A stretch of 64,000 bases of DNA, taken from the NCBI GenBank assembly GCA_017302035.1, contig JAFLEA010000005.1, forward strand, positions 1 to 64,000. Reading direction: 5' to 3'. The stretch is from Lysobacterales bacterium (GTDB lineage: Bacteria > Pseudomonadota > Gammaproteobacteria > Xanthomonadales > Xanthomonadaceae). The position numbers and the translations under genes are program-made. A model generated the notes under the pieces. It saw only the letters and a program-made list of their open reading frames with translations. It did no database searches and had not been told where the DNA came from. Shown here in pieces: positions 8,456 through 21,690 of this stretch. Every line of letters starts with the position of its first letter. Position 1 is the first letter of the stretch.

Positions 8456-9466
8456 TCAGTTCTGGACGTTCAGCTCGGTACGACGGTTGGTCTCGTTCTT
8501 GCAGCCCGGGAAGGTCTGCGGAGTCGGCTCCAGCGGACGGCTCTCGCCGTAGCCCACCGGACCGCTCAGACGCGAGGAGTCGATGCCGTTGCTGGCCAGG
8601 TAGTCGTACACCGTCTTGGCGCGACGCTCCGACAGCTTCTGGTTGTAGGCTTCCGGACCGCACAGGTCGGTGTGGCCGGCAACCTCGACACGCAGCTCCG
8701 GATAGCGACGCAGGATCTCCGCGGCATCGCCCAGGATCGCCAGCGCGTCGGGACGCAGGGTCGCCTTGTCGAAGTCGAAGTTCACGCCCTTCAGGTCGAT
8801 GGTGATCGGAGCCGGCGGCGGCGGCGGCGGCGGGGCAACCGGCTCAGCCGGCGGCGGCGGCGGCGGGGCGGCGACCGGGGCCGGGCCCAGCGGGATCACC
8901 AGGCCGATCGAGGCCAGGACATCGCCGAACCAGTCTTCGGTCGGAGCGTTGACGCTACGGTCGTCGAAGTCGGCGCGGTAGGCCAGCTCGGCGCGCACGG
9001 CGACGCGGTTGTCGAAGGTGGTCTGCAGGCCGACGCCGGCCTTGGCGGCCAGGTTGCCGGTCTCGCGACGGCCCGGGGACGCCGGGTTCGGGAACGCGTC
9101 GAACGACTCCTCGGCGCGCTGGTAGCCGACGCCGAACAGGAAGTACGGGTTGTACTCGCGGCCCTGCGACAGCCAGAAGCGGCGGAAGTCCAGCGAGACG
9201 CCGTACTGGCTCCAGTTCAGGTGGCGGTTGCTGTCCAGGTTCGGGTTCTGGTAGTTCAGCTCGCCGTCGACCGACCAGTTCGGGCTCACGAACTTGCCCA
9301 GGCCCAGGCCCGCGAACGGAGCGTCCGAGGTGCCACGGCCGCTATCCTGGAAATTGAAGCCCGCCGAACCGGTGAGGTACCAGCGGCTGTCGAACTCCTG
9401 CGCGGAAGCGGCCTGCGCAACGGCAAGGCCGCCGAGCAGCGCAGCAGTCAGAAGTTTCTTGTTCAT
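8456..9466 (-). CDS. OmpA family outer-membrane protein (OprF-like)
   Basis: An outer-membrane beta-barrel that tethers to peptidoglycan, 336 residues. Residues 1-22 are a signal peptide (MNKKLLTAALLGGLAVAQAASA). An eight-strand barrel of roughly 190 residues follows, with alternating aromatic strands such as WYLTGSAGFNF and YNPYFLFGVGY. A linker contains two proline runs encoded by CCG/GGC repeats. The C-terminal OmpA domain begins at VNFDFDKATLRPDA and contains GHTDLCGPEAYN with LSERRA, giving the Asp and Arg that hold diaminopimelate. Two cysteines in the last 70 residues suit a periplasmic disulfide. The ribosome site AAGGAG sits 8 bases before ATG 9466. It has its own promoter candidate and strong terminator, consistent with an abundant monocistronic porin. 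Confidence 0.93.
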   Translation of the reverse strand: MNKKLLTAALLGGLAVAQAASAQEFDSRWYLTGSAGFNFQDSGRGTSDAPFAGLGLGKFVSPNWSVDGELNYQNPNLDSNRHLNWSQYGVSLDFRRFWLSQGREYNPYFLFGVGYQRAEESFDAFPNPASPGRRETGNLAAKAGVGLQTTFDNRVAVRAELAYRADFDDRSVNAPTEDWFGDVLASIGLVIPLGPAPVAAPPPPPPAEPVAPPPPPPPAPITIDLKGVNFDFDKATLRPDALAILGDAAEILRRYPELRVEVAGHTDLCGPEAYNQKLSERRAKTVYDYLASNGIDSSRLSGPVGYGESRPLEPTPQTFPGCKNETNRRTELNVQN

Positions 9467-9806
9467 TGATCTAGCTCCTTGCTGATTCGGGGTGATTAAA
9501 GACGTACCGCAATCGAGAATACACCAATCTTGCACTAGCTTAACGGAATCCCGGCAGCTTCTTACGGCCGCGTCGCGCGTCTTCAGGCGAAAGCCTAGAC
9601 GGAGCCAGGTGAAGACAGTGTTAACGGTACCATAACATATGCCGATTGTCCAACCATAGCAACGGCGGGATACCTCAACCAGAGTCGGCCCACCCGGGTC
9701 GCGGGACTCCCGGGAACGGATCGCTTCGGGGCGCTCCCCGCCGCCAAGCGCCCTCTGCCCCGGTTCGACCGGCATACTCGGAACTGCCCGCCGCCAGGAT
9801 CCCCCC
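9467..9806. promoter_or_regulatory. 340-bp divergent intergenic region upstream of ompA-type gene
   Basis: This spacer separates the porin (minus) from the oxidoreductase (plus). Its porin-proximal half is more AT-rich than the surroundings. A minus-strand promoter candidate has -10 TATTCT at 9516-9521 and -35 TTAAGC at 9538-9543, spaced 16 bp, giving a leader of about 45 nt. The other half is GC-rich and I see no clear plus-strand promoter in it. No open frame of note is present. Confidence 0.45.
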
Positions 9807-12999
<3,193 letters not shown>

Positions 13000-13319
13000 G
13001 ACGGCCGGGAGCCCGACCGCCTGTGGCGGGAAGTTGCTGAATACGCGAGGAAAACCTGCCGGCGGTCACGAATTCCGACCCAGCCGCCGGCCCTCCTGTC
13101 AAGCGACCGCATTCAGTCCAAGTTCGGAAACCGGCCCCTATCTTGCGCGCCAACTTCCGGCCCGCCCCTTCTTGGCGGGTCTCCGCCGGCCCACCAGATT
13201 CGCCGGCGACCGGGCGGCCCGTGGACATCCGGCCGCCTCCCCATGACGCCCCGCGGCGCCACCGCCCTTCCCATACCGGGACGGAGGCGGAGTGCCGCGC
13301 AGACGGAGCAAGGAGAAAC
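13000..13319. other. 320-bp intergenic region with two inverted repeats
   Basis: No gene is seen. Inverted arms GCCGGCGG (13058-13065) and CCGCCGGC (13084-13091) follow the FadH-like stop and could help terminate it. A tighter hairpin CCCGCC/GGCGGG at 13161-13179 is closer to the next gene. I see no convincing sigma70 promoter, although transcription of the next gene must begin here. Confidence 0.5.
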
Positions 13320-13775
13320 ATGAAACTGGCCTGGATTCTCTGGCTGTCGCAGCTCCTGCCGCAGCCGGCCGCCGACTCGCTGTGCCTGAGCACCACCGTG
13401 TACCTGGAAGCCCGCGACCAGAGCCTGCGCGGCCAGGAGGCGGTCGCCGAGGTGGCCCTGCGTCGCCGCGACAGCGGCCTGTGGGGCGACTCCATGTGCG
13501 ACGTGGTCACCGCGCGCAAGCAGTTCGCCCCCACCATCGTCTCGCCCAACACCCAGTTGGCCAACATGAAGGCCTGGGACCGTTCGGTCGACGTGGCCCT
13601 GCGCGCCGAGCGCAACTGGGCCCTGCCGGTCGGCCAGCGCCGCGAGATCGTTCCCGGCGCCAGCCACTTCGCCGCCCATGCCATCGCCAGCCCGAGCTGG
13701 AACAACGCCTACCAGGTGGCGACCATCGGCGACCATACCTTCTACCGGGTGCAGCGGCTCAAGCCGCGTACCTGA
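13320..13775 (+). CDS. SleB-type cell wall hydrolase (Hydrolase_2 family)
   Basis: A small exported peptidoglycan hydrolase of 151 residues. A short hydrophobic N-terminus (MKLAWILWLSQLLPQPAADS) is a probable signal peptide. The body matches the cortex-lytic-enzyme-like hydrolase fold, with LSTTVYLEARDQSLRGQEAVAEVALRR supplying the conserved YLEARDQ glutamate. A paired-cysteine region around DSMCDVVTARKQFAP and a final GDHTFYRV block follow. In spore formers this fold is a lytic transglycosylase; in Xanthomonadaceae the role is more likely wall remodelling. AAGGAG 5 bases before ATG 13320 decides the start. A strong hairpin follows the gene, so it is monocistronic. Confidence 0.87.
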   Translation: MKLAWILWLSQLLPQPAADSLCLSTTVYLEARDQSLRGQEAVAEVALRRRDSGLWGDSMCDVVTARKQFAPTIVSPNTQLANMKAWDRSVDVALRAERNWALPVGQRREIVPGASHFAAHAIASPSWNNAYQVATIGDHTFYRVQRLKPRT

Positions 13776-13842
13776 GCCGGCGGCAGCCGCGAGGGCCATG
13801 CCCCCGCGACGCAGCGTTGCGGCACCGACACGCACAGCGAAC

Positions 13843-13871
13843 GACAGGCCCGCGATAATCGCGGGCCTGTC
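13843..13871 (+). terminator. Hairpin terminator after the SleB-type hydrolase
   Basis: A near-perfect palindrome GACAGGCCCGCGA / TCGCGGGCCTGTC with a very small loop is followed by CTCTTCC. It lies 67 bases after the stop codon and 28 bases before the glutathione transferase start. The T-tract is interrupted, so termination may be partial. Confidence 0.7.
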
Positions 13872-13898
13872 TCTTCCCCGTGCCCGAGGACCCACCGC

Positions 13899-14510
13899 AT
13901 GAAGCTCTACACCAAACCCGGCGCCTGCTCCACCGCCATCCACATCGACCTGTGCTGGACCGGCCAGCCGTTCGACGTCCAGGTGGTCGATGCCGCGTTC
14001 ATGAAGTCCGCCGAATTCCTCGCCCTGAACCCGGCCGGCTCGGTGCCGGTATTGGTCGACGGCGATTTCGTCCTGGCCCAGAACGCGGCCATCGCCGGCT
14101 ACGTCGCCGACGCCTTCCCGGCCGCCGGCCTGGCCGGCGACGGCAGCGCGCGCCAGCGCGCCGAGGCCACCCGCTGGCTGTCGTTCGTCAACTCCGACGT
14201 GCACCCGGCGTTCACCCCGCTGTTCGCGCCCGGCAAGTTCGTCGAGGACCCGGCCCAGCACGACGCGGTCAAGGCCGCGGCCCGCAAGCGCGTGCGCGGC
14301 GTGATGGAAAGCGCGAACCGGCAGTTGCAAGGCCGGGAGTGGCTGGCCGGCTTCCGCAGCTTCGCCGATCCCTATCTCTACATAACCGTGCGCTGGGCCG
14401 GCCTGCTCGGCATCGACCTGTCCGGCCTGGACGCCCTGGCCGCCTTCAAGGCCCGCATGGATGCCGACGCCGGTGTGCTGCGCGCGCTGAAGGCCGAAGG
14501 CCTGGCCTGA
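13899..14510 (+). CDS. Glutathione S-transferase, beta-class-like
   Basis: A 203-residue cytosolic transferase that conjugates or reduces electrophiles with glutathione. The thioredoxin-fold N-terminal domain begins MKLYTKPGACSTAIHI, with Cys10 at the position of the catalytic cysteine of bacterial beta-class enzymes. NPAGSVPVLVDG contains the cis-proline, and LAQNAAIAGYVAD completes the glutathione site. The all-helical C-terminal domain includes WLAGFRSFADPYLYITVRWA with the usual buried aspartate. No partner gene indicates a substrate; the gene faces prpC across a large palindromic element. Confidence 0.92.
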   Translation: MKLYTKPGACSTAIHIDLCWTGQPFDVQVVDAAFMKSAEFLALNPAGSVPVLVDGDFVLAQNAAIAGYVADAFPAAGLAGDGSARQRAEATRWLSFVNSDVHPAFTPLFAPGKFVEDPAQHDAVKAAARKRVRGVMESANRQLQGREWLAGFRSFADPYLYITVRWAGLLGIDLSGLDALAAFKARMDADAGVLRALKAEGLA

Positions 14511-14540
14511 TCGGCCAGAGGCACAACTGCCGACAGACGC

Positions 14541-14695
14541 AGGAATCGCGACGCTCGCAAAGGACGTCGCTGCGCGGGGATCGCGTTCGAGCGGCACAGG
14601 GATGTGCCGCGCCCGCGCATTGGAGCAGGGATAGCGCAACTACGCGGCGAACGCGATCCCCGCGCAGCGACGGCCCCCGGCCGAAGCCGGGAACC
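14541..14695. repeat. Large nested palindromic element between convergent gst and prpC
   Basis: Two perfect 24-base inverted arms lie at 14566-14589 and 14648-14671. Between them sits a second hairpin, GCGGCAC (14591-14597) / GTGCCGC (14604-14610). A further short hairpin CCCGGC/GCCGGG follows near 14680. The layout resembles REP/BIME-like or MITE-like intergenic repeats of Xanthomonadaceae and may end transcripts from both sides. No transposase or coding frame is present. Confidence 0.65.
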
Positions 14696-14712
14696 CCTGC
14701 TTTCCCGAATGA

Positions 14713-15873
14713 TCAGCCGCGCTTGTCGATCGGCACGAAAACCCGATCCTCCGGCCCGGTGTAGTTCGCGCTCGGCCGGATGATCTTGCCGTCGATGCGC
14801 TGCTCGATCACGTGCGCGCTCCACCCGGAGGTGCGCGAGATCACGAACAGCGGCGTGAACATGTCCGTCGGCACGCCCATCATGTGGTAGCTGACAGCAC
14901 TGAACCAGTCCAGGTTCGGGAACATCTTCTTGACTTCCCACATCACCGACTCCAGCCGCTCGGCGATGTCGTACATCCGGGTGTCGCCCGCCTCGCCGGA
15001 CAGGTCCTTCGCCACCTGCTTGATGACCTTGTTGCGCGGATCGGACACCGTGTACACCGGATGCCCGAAGCCGATCACCACCTCCTTGCGCTCCACCCGC
15101 GCCCGGATGTCCGCCTCGGCCTCGTCGGGACTGTCGTAGCGCTTCTGGATCTCGAACGCGACTTCGTTGGCGCCGCCATGCTTGGGACCGCGCAGCGCGC
15201 CGATGCCGCCGCAGATCGCCGAGTACATGTCCGAGCCGGTGCCCGCGATCACCCTGCAGGTGAAGGTCGAGGCGTTGAACTCGTGCTCGGCGTACAGGAT
15301 CAGCGAGGTGTGCATCGCGCGTACCCAGCTGGCCTTCGGCTTTTCGCCGTGCAGCAGGTGCAGGAAGTGACCGCCGATGGAGTCGTCGTCGGTCTCCACC
15401 TCGATCCGCTTGCCGTTGTAGGCGTAGTGGTACCAGTACAGCAGCATCGAACCCATGCAGGCCATCAGCTTGTCGGCGATGTCGCGCGCACCCGGGTGGT
15501 TGTGGTCGTCCTTCTCCGGCTTGACGCAACCCAGCACCGACACCCCGGTGCGCATCACGTCCATCGGATGGGTCGAAGGCGGCAGCTGCTCCAGCGCCGC
15601 CTTCACCGCGGCCGGCAGCCCGCGCAGCGATTTCAGCCTGGTCTTGTACGCGGCCAGCTCGGCGCGGTTGGGCAGCTTGCCATGCACCAGCAGGCAGGCA
15701 ATCTCCTCGTACTCGCTGGTGGTGGCCAGGTCGAGGATGTCGTAGCCGCGATAAGCCAGGTCGTTGCCGGTGCGGCCGACCGTGCACAGTGCGGTGTTGC
15801 CCGCGGCGGTGCCGGACAGGGCGACGGATTTCTTCGGCTTGAAGCCCGGAGTGGCGGTATCGGTGCTGCTCAT
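14713..15873 (-). CDS. prpC: 2-methylcitrate synthase
   Basis: This enzyme condenses propionyl-CoA with oxaloacetate to 2-methylcitrate, the entry step of the methylcitrate cycle. The protein has 386 residues (E. coli PrpC has 389). All citrate-synthase active-site elements are visible: His197 in AEHEFNAST, His232 in GPKHGGANE, His271 in GFGHPVY and Asp322 in NLDWF. The terminal arginine block is [12 protein letters not shown]. Immediate linkage to prpB (16 bp) separates it from ordinary citrate synthase. GGGAG lies before the ATG at 15873. The dehydratase genes of the cycle (acnD/prpF or prpD) are not next to it, so that step must be encoded outside this window. Confidence 0.95.
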   Translation of the reverse strand: MSSTDTATPGFKPKKSVALSGTAAGNTALCTVGRTGNDLAYRGYDILDLATTSEYEEIACLLVHGKLPNRAELAAYKTRLKSLRGLPAAVKAALEQLPPSTHPMDVMRTGVSVLGCVKPEKDDHNHPGARDIADKLMACMGSMLLYWYHYAYNGKRIEVETDDDSIGGHFLHLLHGEKPKASWVRAMHTSLILYAEHEFNASTFTCRVIAGTGSDMYSAICGGIGALRGPKHGGANEVAFEIQKRYDSPDEAEADIRARVERKEVVIGFGHPVYTVSDPRNKVIKQVAKDLSGEAGDTRMYDIAERLESVMWEVKKMFPNLDWFSAVSYHMMGVPTDMFTPLFVISRTSGWSAHVIEQRIDGKIIRPSANYTGPEDRVFVPIDKRG

Positions 15874-15889
15874 GCTGGGACTCTCCCGA

Positions 15890-16798
15890 TCAGGATTTCT
15901 TGGAAGCGAACAGCGCATCGAGGCTCTGTTCGAAAGCGTGGTAGCCGATGCGCTCGTACAGCTCCTCGCGGGTCTGCATCGCATCGACCACGTTGCGCTG
16001 GTGACCATCGCGGCGGACCGCGACATAGACAGCCTCGGCGGCCTTGTTGGCCGCACGGAACGCCGACAGCGGATACAGCTGGATGGCCACGCCCGCCGAA
16101 GCCAGCTCCTCGCGCGAGAACAGCGGCGTGGCGCCGAACTCGGTGATGTTGGCCAGCACCGGCACCTTCACCGCGTCGACGAAGCGGCGGTAGGTGCCCA
16201 GGTCGTAGGCGGCCTCGGCGAAGATGCCGTCGGCGCCTGCCGCCACGCAGGCGATGGCGCGCTCGATGGCGGCGTCCACCCCATCGACCTGGATCGCGTC
16301 GGTGCGCGCGATCAGGAAGAAATCCGGATCGGTCTTGGCATCGGCGGCGGCCTTCACCCGATCCACCATTTCCGCCTGCGACACGATCTCCTTGCCCGGA
16401 CGATGGCCGCAGCGCTTGGCGCCGACCTGGTCCTCGATGTGGCACGCCGCCGCACCGGCCTTGATCAGCGACTTGACCGTGCGCGCGATGTTGAACGCCG
16501 ACGGACCGAAGCCGGTGTCGATGTCCACCAGCAGCGGCAGGTCGCACACGTCGGTGATCCGGCGGGTGTCGACCAGCACGTCCTCGAGCGTATTGATGCC
16601 CAGGTCCGGCAGGCCCAGCGAACCGGCGGCCACGCCGCCACCGGACAGGTAGATCGCGCGATAGCCGGCGCGCTTCGCCAGCAGGGCGTGGTTGGCGTTG
16701 ATCGCGCCGATCACCTGCAGTGGCGACTCGGCGATCAGGGCGGCGCGGAACTTCCCTCCTGGAGAAGCGGGTGCACCGGCGGAAGCGGTATTGGCCAT
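15890..16798 (-). CDS. prpB: 2-methylisocitrate lyase
   Basis: This lyase splits 2-methylisocitrate into pyruvate and succinate, the last step of the methylcitrate cycle. It has 302 residues, the usual PrpB size. The PEP-mutase/isocitrate-lyase barrel shows [11 protein letters not shown], then VDIDTGFG for magnesium binding. The signature [12 protein letters not shown] carries the catalytic cysteine at residue 130, and FLIARTDA follows. The frame is open far upstream, but ATG 16798 is the start that gives the conserved N-terminus. It is the promoter-proximal gene of prpB-prpC and diverges from the HTH-citrate synthase gene across 99 bp. Confidence 0.95.
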   Translation of the reverse strand: MANTASAGAPASPGGKFRAALIAESPLQVIGAINANHALLAKRAGYRAIYLSGGGVAAGSLGLPDLGINTLEDVLVDTRRITDVCDLPLLVDIDTGFGPSAFNIARTVKSLIKAGAAACHIEDQVGAKRCGHRPGKEIVSQAEMVDRVKAAADAKTDPDFFLIARTDAIQVDGVDAAIERAIACVAAGADGIFAEAAYDLGTYRRFVDAVKVPVLANITEFGATPLFSREELASAGVAIQLYPLSAFRAANKAAEAVYVAVRRDGHQRNVVDAMQTREELYERIGYHAFEQSLDALFASKKS

Positions 16799-16897
16799 CG
16801 ATTCGTTCCCTCGGCGCGCGGGAGTGCACGCAATGATGCCAATGTGGCACCCTGTCATCCGTTGATCAATCTTGATCGTTTCAATCAATGATTCCGG
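16799..16897. promoter_or_regulatory. Divergent prpB / HTH-citrate synthase control region with phased motifs
   Basis: This 99-bp spacer contains TTGATC at 16862 and again at 16872, and an inverted copy TCAATCAA at 16881-16888, each one DNA turn (10 bp) from the next. The first is part of the palindrome TTGATCAA. A second palindrome TGCCA-ATG-TGGCA lies at 16837-16849. The repeats lie next to the start of the DNA-binding citrate synthase, which suggests an operator for that protein; this is inference. The two promoters are not resolved. Confidence 0.55.
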
Positions 16898-18124
16898 ATG
16901 GACAGCGACCTGATCCCGGCTGCCGAAGCCTGCCGCATCCTCGGCATCAGCGCGGCCACCCTGTACGCCTACGTGAGTCGTGGGCTGCTGGAATCGCGCC
17001 CGGGGCGCGACCACCGCAGCCGGGTCTATCGGCGCCAGGACGTGGAGCGGCTGGCCCAGCGCAAGCGCCTGGGCCGCGGGCCGGCGCGCGGCGCGGCGCA
17101 GAGCCTGGACCGCGGCCTGCCGGTGCTGGAGACGCGGATCTCGCTGATCCGGCCCGACGGCCCCTACTACCGTGGTCGTTCGGCGGTAGCCGCGGCCCAG
17201 GCCGGGGCCACGCTGGAGGACATCGCCCGCCTGCTGTGGGACTGCGGCAGCCAGGACCCGTTCGCCGATCCGCCGGGCGATTGGCCGACGCGGATCGCGC
17301 CGCTGGCCGGCGACGAGGAACTGCCGCCGCTGAGCCGGGCGATGGCGGCGATCCCGCTGCTGGCCCTGCATGTACCGCATTCCTTCCAGGCCGACCAGCC
17401 GACCCGGCGCGCCGTGGCGGCGACGCTGCTGCGGCAGAACGCGGCGCCGCTGGTGGCGCGGCGGCCGGCGGGGCCGGTGCACCGGCTGCTGGGCGAGGCC
17501 TGGCGGCCCGGGGACGCAAGCTTCGCCGAACTGGTGCGCGCGGCGCTGGTGCTGTGCGCGGACCACGAACTCAATGTGTCGGCCTTCGCCGCGCGGGTGG
17601 TCGCCTCCACCGGCGCCCACCTGCACGCGACGGTGTGCGCGGGACTGGCCGCACTGTCCGGGCCGCGCCACGGCGGTGCCACGGCGCGCGCGTATGCGCT
17701 GGTCGAGGACGCGGGCGGTGCGCGCGACATCCGGCGCTTCGTCGCCACCCGTTGGCAGCGCGGCGAGGACCTGCCCGGCTTCGGCCACGCGCTGTACCCG
17801 GATGGCGATCCGCGCGCGGCCACGCTGCTGGAAATGCTGCGCGCCACGCCGGTCGATGCCGGGGCGATGCGGCGGCTGGAAGCGGTGATCGCGGCCGCCG
17901 AATCCGCTTCCGGTCGGCGCCCGAACGTGGACTTCATGCTCGCCGCGATCTGCCTGGCGCACGGCCTGCCGGCCGCTCCGGCGCTGTCGATGTTCGCCGC
18001 CGGCCGCCTCGCCGGCTGGCTGGCGCACGCGCTGGAACAGCAGGCCCAGGGCCGGCTGATCCGACCACGCGCCAGCTACACCGGCCTGCAACCCGAGGCC
18101 GACGCGGACGTCGCGCACGACTGA
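16898..18124 (+). CDS. Citrate synthase family protein with N-terminal HTH DNA-binding domain
   Basis: A 408-residue fusion. Residues 1-60 are a MerR/excisionase-like winged helix ([26 protein letters not shown], then [12 protein letters not shown]). From about residue 75 to the end it is a citrate synthase. The catalytic residues are kept: His223 in ADHELNVSA, His258 in GPRHGGA, His297 in GFGHALY and Asp345 in NVDFM. The C-terminal RPRASYTG arginine block is also kept. So this is not an obviously dead enzyme. It diverges from prpBC across a repeat-bearing spacer, so I infer a regulator that senses a propionyl-CoA, oxaloacetate or methylcitrate signal through a citrate-synthase pocket. No other regulator of the locus is visible here. 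The alternative is a moonlighting second methylcitrate synthase. ATG 16898 has only a weak ribosome site. Confidence 0.88.
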   Translation: MDSDLIPAAEACRILGISAATLYAYVSRGLLESRPGRDHRSRVYRRQDVERLAQRKRLGRGPARGAAQSLDRGLPVLETRISLIRPDGPYYRGRSAVAAAQAGATLEDIARLLWDCGSQDPFADPPGDWPTRIAPLAGDEELPPLSRAMAAIPLLALHVPHSFQADQPTRRAVAATLLRQNAAPLVARRPAGPVHRLLGEAWRPGDASFAELVRAALVLCADHELNVSAFAARVVASTGAHLHATVCAGLAALSGPRHGGATARAYALVEDAGGARDIRRFVATRWQRGEDLPGFGHALYPDGDPRAATLLEMLRATPVDAGAMRRLEAVIAAAESASGRRPNVDFMLAAICLAHGLPAAPALSMFAAGRLAGWLAHALEQQAQGRLIRPRASYTGLQPEADADVAHD

Positions 18125-18268
18125 TCCGCCATGGATCGGCGCGAGGAACAACGGCCGCGGCCGGGACCGACGCTTTCCCGTCGGCACGGGACGCACCGAA
18201 GCATCCGGTTTGACACCCGCTCCGGCCGGAACCACGCTGTCCCGTCCCGACTCCGGCCCTGCACGACG

Positions 18269-19621
18269 ATGCCCAAGACCCTCGCACTCGCCCTGCTCCT
18301 GTCGCTCGCCTTAGTATTCCCCGCACCCACCCCCGCGCAGGCGACGACCGTCTTGCCCCCCATCGATTCCACCCCGGTCCCGCCGCCCCCGGCATGGCTG
18401 CCCGAAGTGGACGCGATGTACGGCCAGGTGCGCGCGCCCGGCCTGGACCGGCGCGACTTCGGTCCCGACCAGTGGTGGCAGGTCGCCACGCCCCTGCTCG
18501 ATCGCAAGGCCGGTTTCCGGATGGAAGACATCGGCCGCAGCGCGGAGGGCCGACCGCTGCGGCATGCACGCTGGGGCAAGGGCAAGATCCAGATCCTGCT
18601 GTGGTCGCAGATGCACGGCGACGAAAGCACGGGCACGATGGCGCTGGCCGATCTGTTCCGTTTTCTCGGCGAGCATCCGCAGCACCCGCTGGTGAAGCGC
18701 CTGCATGCGAACACCACCCTGCACTTCCTGCCGATGCTCAATCCGGACGGCGCCGCGCGCTTCCAGCGGCGCAACGCGCAGGGCGTGGACATCAACCGCG
18801 ACGCACGCATGCTGGCCACGCCGGAGGGTCGCGCACTGAAGAGCCTGCACGACCGGATACGGCCGGCATACGGCTTCAACCTGCACGACCAGAACCCCGG
18901 CTACCGGGTGGGCGACTCCGCGCGCCAGACCGCCATCGCCCTGCTCGCGCCGCCCCACAATGCCGCCAACGAGGTAGATGCCGCGCGGGCACGGGCGATC
19001 GAGGTGGCCGCGACCATCCGCATCGCGCTGGATCCGTATATCAACGGCCACATCGCGCGCTGGGACGAGACCTTCAACCCGCGCGCCTTCGGCGACCTGA
19101 CCGCGCAATGGGGCACCAGCACGGTGCTGATCGAGGCCGGCGGCATCGAGGGCGATCCGCAGAAGCAGCAACTCCGCAAGCTGTACTTCCTGGGCATGCT
19201 CGCCGCGCTGGACTCCATCGCCAGCCGCAGCCATGCCGGCACGCCGCACGCGCTGTACCGCGATCTGCCCGAGAACGCCAGGCCCTGGCCGGACCTGCGC
19301 ATCGATGGCGCCACCCTGGCCATTCCCGGGCAACCGCAGGCACGGGTCGACCTGCTGCTCGAGTTCCGCCAGCCGCTGACCTGGCAGGGCGGCACGATCG
19401 AGGACATCGGCGACCTGGCCGGCGAGAACGCGCGCAAGGTCTTCGACGCCACCGGGCTGTTCATCGTGCCGGCCAGCGACGGCTCCGGCGCGCCATGCCC
19501 GATAGCGGTCGACGCACCGGCCTGCTTCCACCTCAGCCGCGACCCGGAAGGCCGCGACGTGGTATGGACGCTGGTGCACGACCTGGACCCGGCCAGGCCG
19601 CTGCCCGGCCCCGGCCGCTGA
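18269..19621 (+). CDS. Secreted M14-family zinc carboxypeptidase
   Basis: A 450-residue exported metallopeptidase. Residues 1-25 are a signal peptide ([21 protein letters not shown]). Zinc ligands are His116 and Glu119 in SQMHGDEST and His206 in [10 protein letters not shown]. Substrate-carboxylate residues lie in DINRDAR (Asn176, Arg177), and the general base is Glu289 in VLIEAGG. This set matches the M14 family, and the wider spacing and C-terminal 140-residue region suit the subgroup with a beta-sandwich tail. The product probably trims peptides or peptidoglycan stems in the periplasm. It has no evident link to propionate although it lies between prp genes; it ends 9 bp from the convergent prpE stop. 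Confidence 0.9.
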   Translation: MPKTLALALLLSLALVFPAPTPAQATTVLPPIDSTPVPPPPAWLPEVDAMYGQVRAPGLDRRDFGPDQWWQVATPLLDRKAGFRMEDIGRSAEGRPLRHARWGKGKIQILLWSQMHGDESTGTMALADLFRFLGEHPQHPLVKRLHANTTLHFLPMLNPDGAARFQRRNAQGVDINRDARMLATPEGRALKSLHDRIRPAYGFNLHDQNPGYRVGDSARQTAIALLAPPHNAANEVDAARARAIEVAATIRIALDPYINGHIARWDETFNPRAFGDLTAQWGTSTVLIEAGGIEGDPQKQQLRKLYFLGMLAALDSIASRSHAGTPHALYRDLPENARPWPDLRIDGATLAIPGQPQARVDLLLEFRQPLTWQGGTIEDIGDLAGENARKVFDATGLFIVPASDGSGAPCPIAVDAPACFHLSRDPEGRDVVWTLVHDLDPARPLPGPGR

Positions 19622-19630
19622 ATCGCCGCT

Positions 19631-21523
<1,893 letters not shown>

Positions 21524-21614
21524 GGCATCACTCCCCTCCGAGGGCTGGATCGAGCATAGACCCGCCTCCCGCCCCGGACCCTGCGACCTTGGTCGAAAAG
21601 CAGCCTCCGGAACG

Positions 21615-21644
21615 GCGAAAGGCCGGGTTTCCCCGGCCTTTCGC
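21615..21644. terminator. Hairpin between S9 peptidase end and prpE start
   Basis: Thirteen-base arms GCGAAAGGCCGGG and CCCGGCCTTTCGC form a perfect inverted repeat with a 4-base loop. It lies 47 bases after the S9 peptidase stop codon and upstream of prpE. There is no following T-run on the minus strand. Confidence 0.6.
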
Positions 21645-21690
21645 TGGACGACAGGTTGATCGATCCGATCAACCCGCCCCCCCCGGGGGG

